From Macrotrachela quadricornifera (lineage: Eukaryota > Rotifera > Eurotatoria > Philodinida > Philodinidae), in contig JAJEKB010021802.1 of NCBI GenBank assembly GCA_022393335.1, forward strand, positions 296,352 to 360,351: a stretch of 64,000 nt of DNA, read 5' to 3'. Each line of letters begins with the position of its first letter. The stretch's first letter is position 1. The notes under the pieces are model-generated. The model had not been told where the DNA came from, ran no database searches, and saw only the letters and a program-made list of their open reading frames with translations. Below, one piece after another: positions 57,880 to 64,000 of the stretch. The position numbers and the translations under genes are program-made.

Positions 57880-59044
57880 ATAAAATAGATTCTTCGAATA
57901 TTTTAATCTGTATTTTATTTTTAGTTTTTCCACAATAATATAATTCACTTCTATTAGAAATTTTTGATTTTAATGATATAATAGTGTAAATAACCGTGAC
58001 TATTTGATTGATCAGTATTAATTAAATGAATTAATATCGTTTATTAATTTTTTTTGTATAGTTGGTACTGAAAAACGGTTGTTTTTTGTAAAAAAAAGTT
58101 TGCTACATATAGCATAATACAAAACGATTTTATTACAAAAAAGAACAGTAGAAAACCATCAATTTTTAACATTAATTGCTGCATGGTCTTTTAATATAGT
58201 CGATGAACTTTAATCAAGTTTTATCTCTCTAGAATTAGTGTTAGTACCTATATTGTATTTTAAATTTTAATCCCGCAGAAACTGTGTGACACAATTTTTT
58301 TGATAAGTTGTTTGAAGAGGTTTATTTATAATAGTAATATAGTGTGATTTTTTTTCTAATAAAAACTTCAAATAAGTAATATTTCTGTAGAAGATTTTTA
58401 TCAAAAAAAATATCAATGAAATAATTCGTTTTCTTCTTTGGATGATAATAATAATAATTAATTCAAATTTTAAACTTTTATTTCTGTTAGAAATTATATA
58501 CATATTTTTATCCATTTGCGACAGGGTTTTTTTCAGTGAGAAATATATTCATATCTAGTAGGAAAATAGTTTTTATTACAGTATGTGAAAAGATGATGCG
58601 TCTAGAAGGAAAAATAGCTTTCTCAATCGCTAAAAAGCTCGTGAAAATTACATATTAGCCAGCATTGTACTCTTTGTATTTGTAGCTAGCTTTTATATTG
58701 TGCTTTGGACCACGAGCAGTATGACGGCAGATAAATCAACACTCTCGCCCGTCATTTGAGCTTTTTAACCAGCTATTGCTTTCTATTTTTCTAGACAGAC
58801 TAAACAAAGAGTTTAAAAGTTTCGCATTTGAAAATGCGTATTTACTATAAAACCGTCGTCACTACTGGTTTTTCTATCCTTATGATAGATAGAAGGTCTC
58901 AAATACTTATGTCAAATTGTATTTGGAGTTATATTTATGCGGGCATATATAATGAAAAACCTCACTGTCCCATATGTGGGACATCCATCGCGAATGAGTT
59001 AAATAAAAAAAATAAATTAATATAATTGACAATAACAAAATTCT
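57880..59044. other. Intergenic, no gene supported
   Basis: AT-rich. Around 58560-59000 the composition is less AT-rich and ends in TGTCCCATATGTGGGACATC followed by TCGCGAATGAGTTAA. This looks like the terminus of a small transposon with a TTAA at its edge, but I could not find the opposite end. The 65-codon frame here is not supported. Confidence 0.4.
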
Positions 59045-61076
59045 TTAAAAAGCATGAGATTTTGATGATTTAATATTATCATTATTTGTTGTTGTTGTTG
59101 TTGTATGATATGAAGTTGAATCATGTGGTGAATCCGGTGTACTTGTTGTCCATAATTTATTATTTTTATTTCCCATGAATTTTAAATTTATTCCATTACC
59201 ATTATTTAGTACAGAATCAATTATTGTTTCTTTCATTGTTGTTATTTTATTATTCAGTTGATTACTATCAGGTTTTTCATTATTACTTGAAGTGGAAAAT
59301 CGAATTTTGGATGATAATGAAGATGATCGACGTTGTTCATGTTTTCGTCTTATATGAATTGGTGATAAACGGCGAGATAAAGCGCATGATAAATTTTGTT
59401 TTCGAATTGATTTTTGTGAAGAAGAATTTGTTTTTGTATCATCTTGACCAGAGTATCGTCGATCAAATTCTATTGTTGATATTTCCGATTCAGGTATATA
59501 CATTTTTCGATTATAAACTCGTTGATAACGATCAACAAGAACCGAAACAAGCATTCCTGTAATACCAGAACCAAAAAAAGCACTTAAACAAGCAAGAATT
59601 CGACCAATAATAGTAGTTGGAAGCATATCTCCGTATCTAATATGAAAATAAAATATTATAGAAGATTAAATTATTTTATCATACCCAACTCCTGTAATAG
59701 TAATTATACCCCAATAAGTTGAAATTGGAATTGAATCGAATACATCTCCATTTGTATCTTGTTCAGCAAAATAAGTTGCTGCACCAAATAAAAATGCCAT
59801 TAATGTTAAAATTGTTATCATAACAATAAAATCCATCAATGATTCTTTTATTGTTGCACTTAAAACTCTTAATGCTTTTAATTTTCTAAAAACTAAATAA
59901 ATTTTAAACATTCGTGCAAAACGTAAAACTCTTAATAAACGAATTCCCGATACTGCATTAGCATTTAAATCAATATTTTGATTATATAATTGAATAACCA
60001 AAAATACAAAATAAGGTACAATTGAACCTAAATCGATCCAATTAAAAAATGATATCATAAAACGAAAATATGATGGTGTACTAATTAATCGAAAAATAAA
60101 TTCAATTGTAAAGTATGTTACACATATTGATTGAATAATAAAAAAAGGTGATGAAAAATATCGTCTGCAAGATGAATTAGAAGTTGCATTAAAAGAATTA
60201 TTTGTTTGATTTGAACAATCATTATCCCAACGATGATCATATACAGGTAATGATTCAATAGCTAACGATAAACAAGAAAAAATAGTAAAAAACATTGATA
60301 TTATATGAACAAAACGAGCTAAGGATGAATGTTGAGGAAATTCTAAATAAAACCATATATATCTACGCCATAACATCTTTGGCATTGGAATTTGTTTTAC
60401 TATTTTTATATTTTCTGTTTGATGAACTTGTGCAGATGCTTGAATACCTAATTGAAAAAATGATATTTCTTCAAGAAATATATCTAATGGAACAAATTCT
60501 GGTCGGCGTAGGCAACCATGTGATTGATAATAATAAAGTATTGATTCAAAACAAGTACGATGACGATCAAAAAAATATTCTTGTGTATTTGAATTCCAAT
60601 ATTTTTTTCGTTTATTTTCGTCACCTAATAATGTATCTGGATATAATTGTAATGTTGATAAATATGTTTGAAAACGATTTCCAGCAACATTTATTGTTAT
60701 TATACGTAATTGATCATTATCATTATTATTGTTATTAGGTTTTATAAGTTTTTTAATTGGACGTAGATTTAAGAAACTATCATTATGTCTAAGTGGTACA
60801 ACACTAGAAAAAAAAAGAAATAATTTGTTAAAATTTTTTTTTTAAATACCTGAATCTATCAGATCGTTTGATTTCTGATATTAAAGGTGATTTTGTTGTT
60901 TGTTGTCGAGTACTATAATATTAAAAAAATATATAAAATTAAATTTTTTTTCTTTTTAATTAAACATACAATGGTACTTTTAGTAAAATGTTTTCAATTT
61001 CAGAAGTTCGTTTAGGTGTTATTTCTTCTTTTTCGACTGATTTTTGTTCATTATCAGAAAATTGTTGTTGTTGCAT
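59045..61076 (-). CDS. Shaker-type voltage-gated K+ channel with altered filter
   Basis: Exons on the minus strand: 61076-60970, 60912-60850, 60803-59685 and 59636-59045, all in phase, giving 626 residues. A T1 tetramerisation domain (about 89-180; NVAGNRF, LGDENKRKKYW, EYFFDRHRTCFESILYYYQS) is of the Shaker/Kv1 kind. Six membrane segments follow. S4 (about 345-365, RLLRVLRFARMFK) keeps regular positive charges, so voltage sensing is expected. The pore reads TITGVGYGD (425-433), where almost all K+ channels have T-x-T-T-V-G-Y-G-D, so the first filter Thr is Gly428. The S6 hinge PVP aligns with LVS. The GVG|YGD codons span an intron at 59684-59637, but the changed Gly codon is inside an exon. 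The long, Ser/Thr-rich C-terminal tail is probably disordered. Confidence 0.88.
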
Positions 61077-63186
61077 TTTATTTTAATCGTTATATAAACT
61101 AATTATTATTATGAAAAAAAAACACATAGAATAAAAAGAGAGAAAGGATAAGGATATTAATAATAAATCAGCGAAAAATAAATAAATGCGTATTTATTAA
61201 TTACATCATAACTAGTAAAAAGAATGATGGTTAATCTAATAAAAGTTTCCAATTTATGATTGAATGATTTTTATCAAAATTTTTTGTGCAATATCATCAT
61301 TCGAACTAAATTTAATTGTCTACATGTAGTCTATTGAAAATAAAATACATAAAACAATAACTATAATGAAACAAAATACCTTTTATACATTTATTTACTT
61401 ATATCTTTATTTATTCACCTGTAGATTTATATGAATACAATATTAATGTGCGTATGTCTTTTAAATCAATTCGAAAATTAAAAAATATGTTATCTATACA
61501 TACAGAAAGCGTCATGTCAAAATATATTTACAAGCATATGTTACATACAATATGACATTGATATTAAAGATAAAATATTTTTGCATTGACAGATGATTAT
61601 CAGGGAAAATGAATATGTATCTATCTTCTTTATGTATACATAATGTTGTGAAAGAAAGATTTAAGTTTGATATAATATATTTCGCGAATGAGTTATATTT
61701 CTAAAAATAAAGTTCTCTTTATAATGATGACTGTTTTCTTTGATAATTCGGTATGTAGAAGTTTTAATAATCAAAAAAGAAAAGATTCAATAGATACGAA
61801 AGTTTAGAATTCAAAAGTCATCGTAATCATACAATTTTTCAAAACACTTATTAATCTTAATTATCGATTAATCTTATACCTTCTAGCATCAATCTTACAT
61901 AGCTGGCGTGTCGAGTCAACTATAACAACAGTATGGTTAGATTTAAATAAAATACTTTCGTTGTGGTAATGTAAAGTGGATCAAAAATGTTCCAAGTTAA
62001 CATAAAGAATACTGGTTTTGTTTTCGTCTCTAACGAGGAATTTTTTAAACACTACTCTACAGATAGCTTATATGTGCAGTAGTAGATACCATCCGCATAA
62101 ACTCCTAAATAACCAATCGGTGTAAACAAATAAAATAAAAAATTTTGACAAATCGTCCTTTTCCGACCATATTAGAATGTGATCGATTGAGCTAAAATTT
62201 TTTATTTGAATATATCTACGACTATATCTCAGATGTATTTCTAAGTTTCTTCGAACATCTCACTTTTTTTTTTTAAAATACACTCTAAAGTTTCTGACTC
62301 GAACCAATGTAATAACTTTCAAAATCGTATAAATCCAGATAGAAAGATCAGAAATGAAAACAGTTGATTGAACCTCTAGAGGATATTTCAAAGTACTCTT
62401 GATAAAAATTTCCGTCTAATCAGACAATGCTAGAAGAAGATCATACATGGTATAATCGAGTGTTTCTTGTGAAAAGCCAGTTTTGAGAAAAAATTCAAAT
62501 TAAGTTCAGGAAGTGCATTGTCTTCCAGAGAAAATGAGAATATTTTACCTAACTGTATTAAATCTGATATCAGAGATTTCATCATACATATACCTTCATA
62601 AAACACATTTAAATATTTTACAAAAATAGAAGAACAATTACTACCAATATAATAAAATAGAACGTGAATAACGAGAAATAAGAAAAGCGGCTATTTTCTA
62701 ACTAATGATATAAATATCAAAAGCTCTTTTTGTCCATATATGTATTCCTCTTGACAAAACGAAAAAAAAAAGTTAAGTGTACCCCACGTTCCATCTGACT
62801 TGTTTACATCATGCGTTTTTATATGCTACATAAACATTATTATATAGTAAACGGAAAGTATGATCGATTGCCTCATATAAAAATGTGCAAGAAAAACCTG
62901 TTTTGGGTTTTTCATTCGATCGTAAATTCTTAACAATTTATTTTCGATCATCATTCATTCATCTGGAAGTATAAGAAATTCAATGTCTTGTCAAACAATA
63001 TTATATTATCAGTTAATTCATACAGCAATCGTCTGTTGGGAAAAAAAAGGAACCTCCATATTTTAATTTTCGCATATTGCAATACTGATAAATCTTGATT
63101 GAAATTTTTAATAAAAGCTTATCATTATTATTTTTAAATAAATTTCATCAAAGTTAAAAATTTGTCAGAGAAAAAATAAAATTCTT
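61077..63186. other. Intergenic, no gene supported
   Basis: About 2.1 kb of AT-rich DNA upstream of the K+ channel gene. A second TCGCGAATGAGTTA word occurs at 61682-61695. No coding exon, RNA gene or inverted repeat is convincing. Confidence 0.4.
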
Positions 63187-64000
63187 TTAACTATAAGCTT
63201 GATTAATACGTTTATTTCTTTGTATAATATATGTTGATTGTAATAAATTTCTCATTAAATTATCTTCTGTATTAGATGATAAACGTTTTGTTGTAATAAA
63301 TATTGAACCATCATGTAAAATATTTTGAATAGATAATAATGAAAACCATTCAGGATTTAAATAATGTATTGTTTCAATATCATAATCAAATTTAAATAAA
63401 CGAAGATTAATATCAAGATGTTTTAATAATTTTAAATTTTTTTCAATAATATAAGAAAATTTTTCAAAATTAAAATTATATTTTTCATCCCATCCATATG
63501 AATCATTCCATAAAAATTCTAAATATAATATATTTGGCATTGATTCTAATAAAATATCTAAATCAGGTTCAAGTTTTCGAACTTTTACTTTTAAATTTGA
63601 AATATTTTTATGTTTTATATTAAAATAAGATATTGTTTCATCTATTGATAATAAAATAATTTCTAAATATTTTAAATTAGGTAAAAATTGAAGAATATCA
63701 TATAAATCATTTATTGAACAATTATATAAATGAAGAGATTTTAATGTTAAACATAATTCTATTGATTCAATTTTATATTTAATTGATGAATAAACATGTG
63801 GAATATAACAATTCGAAAGATTTGAAAATTTATTTAAATAAAATAAAATTTTTTTAAAACCATTATCATGAATAGTTAAATTTGTTAATAATGGTAAATA
63901 TTCAGGTAATATTTCTTCACATTGTTTATCACTTGCCATAGGTATATGAAGTGATCGAAGATTAATAAATGATTGAAGACTTATATTATTTGATAAACAT
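63187..64000 (-). CDS. Leucine-rich / F-box-family protein, 5' part outside window
   Basis: The minus-strand frame runs unbroken from the window edge to the stop at 63187. An internal Met at 63939 is probably not the start, because upstream codons (SLQSFINLRSLHIPM) continue the same leucine-rich pattern. Repeats such as LKSLHLYNCSINDLYDIL and LPNLKYLEIILLSID resemble the C-terminal half of the F-box protein at 10166-12223, including the final target-recognition region. An F-box would be expected upstream, beyond the edge. The product and its partner are unknown. Confidence 0.7.
   Translation of the reverse strand, partial: CLSNNISLQSFINLRSLHIPMASDKQCEEILPEYLPLLTNLTIHDNGFKKILFYLNKFSNLSNCYIPHVYSSIKYKIESIELCLTLKSLHLYNCSINDLYDILQFLPNLKYLEIILLSIDETISYFNIKHKNISNLKVKVRKLEPDLDILLESMPNILYLEFLWNDSYGWDEKYNFNFEKFSYIIEKNLKLLKHLDINLRLFKFDYDIETIHYLNPEWFSLLSIQNILHDGSIFITTKRLSSNTEDNLMRNLLQSTYIIQRNKRINQAYS

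Noticed and set aside
58828..59025. A 65-codon frame containing a CPICGTS finger-like pair of cysteines
   Set aside because: The cysteines come from the TGTCCCATATGTGGGACA inverted sequence, probably a transposon end, rather than from a zinc finger.
1..64000. tRNA, rRNA, CRISPR arrays and telomeric repeats
   Set aside because: I looked for T-loop GGTTCGA words with matching stems, for regularly spaced identical repeats with unique spacers, and for runs of short G-rich telomere units, and found none that hold up. The 34-bp array has no unique spacers and is a minisatellite.

Overview
The window looks like nuclear DNA of a bdelloid rotifer (inference, roughly 80% sure). It is AT-rich and uses short GT-AG introns, many of 44-70 nt. 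Animal-type genes (a Shaker-type K+ channel, F-box/leucine-rich proteins, a B-box/propeller protein) sit beside several genes that look foreign to animals: a tannase-family esterase, a complete eukaryotic-type nitrate reductase, a DadA-type D-amino-acid dehydrogenase and two copies of a C2 protein of a kind I associate with fungi. That mixture, together with many foldback repeats, fits the bdelloid pattern. No single marker proves the species.

Left part, 1 to about 42.6 kb: gene-poor and repeat-rich. It opens with a 34-bp minisatellite (1-375), then an intronless secreted tannase (2340-3983), a decayed piggyBac transposase (about 5560-7165, minus), an F-box protein gene (10166-12223) and the nitrate reductase (13080-15665, minus). 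Nine inverted-repeat (foldback) elements without a recognisable transposase lie at about 4.7, 8.5, 16.2, 19.4, 21.9, 23.4, 25.9, 27.6 and 41.1 kb. One of them (25935-26551) is a near-perfect palindrome with a TTA duplication. It splits a tandem CCCH zinc-finger gene, and removing the element plus one TTA restores the reading frame. Two genes for type II membrane proteins with Thr-rich stalks (29.4-29.8 kb minus; 36.5-38.3 kb plus) and a small secreted protein with a decayed upstream copy (32.1 kb and 31.0 kb) fill the middle.

Right part, 42.6-64 kb: gene-dense, with no foldback element seen. It holds two tandem C2-domain paralogs (42680-43970, 45246-46605), an ART-leucine-rich-repeat fusion (48130-49904), a sialidase (49944-51044, minus), a B-box/propeller gene (51237-52922), small secreted proteins (53072-53293 minus; 56756-57108 minus; 57527-57879 plus), an unknown 175-aa protein, the DadA-like gene (54628-56357), a Shaker-like Kv channel with an altered selectivity filter (59045-61076, minus) and the 3' part of a further leucine-rich/F-box-family gene cut by the window edge (63187-64000, minus).

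I see no operon-like pathway. Most genes appear to act independently. Nitrate reductase, the D-amino-acid dehydrogenase, tannase and sialidase together suggest an organism that uses unusual nitrogen and carbon sources, but this is inference. Exon boundaries were derived by eye from GT-AG sites and reading phase.
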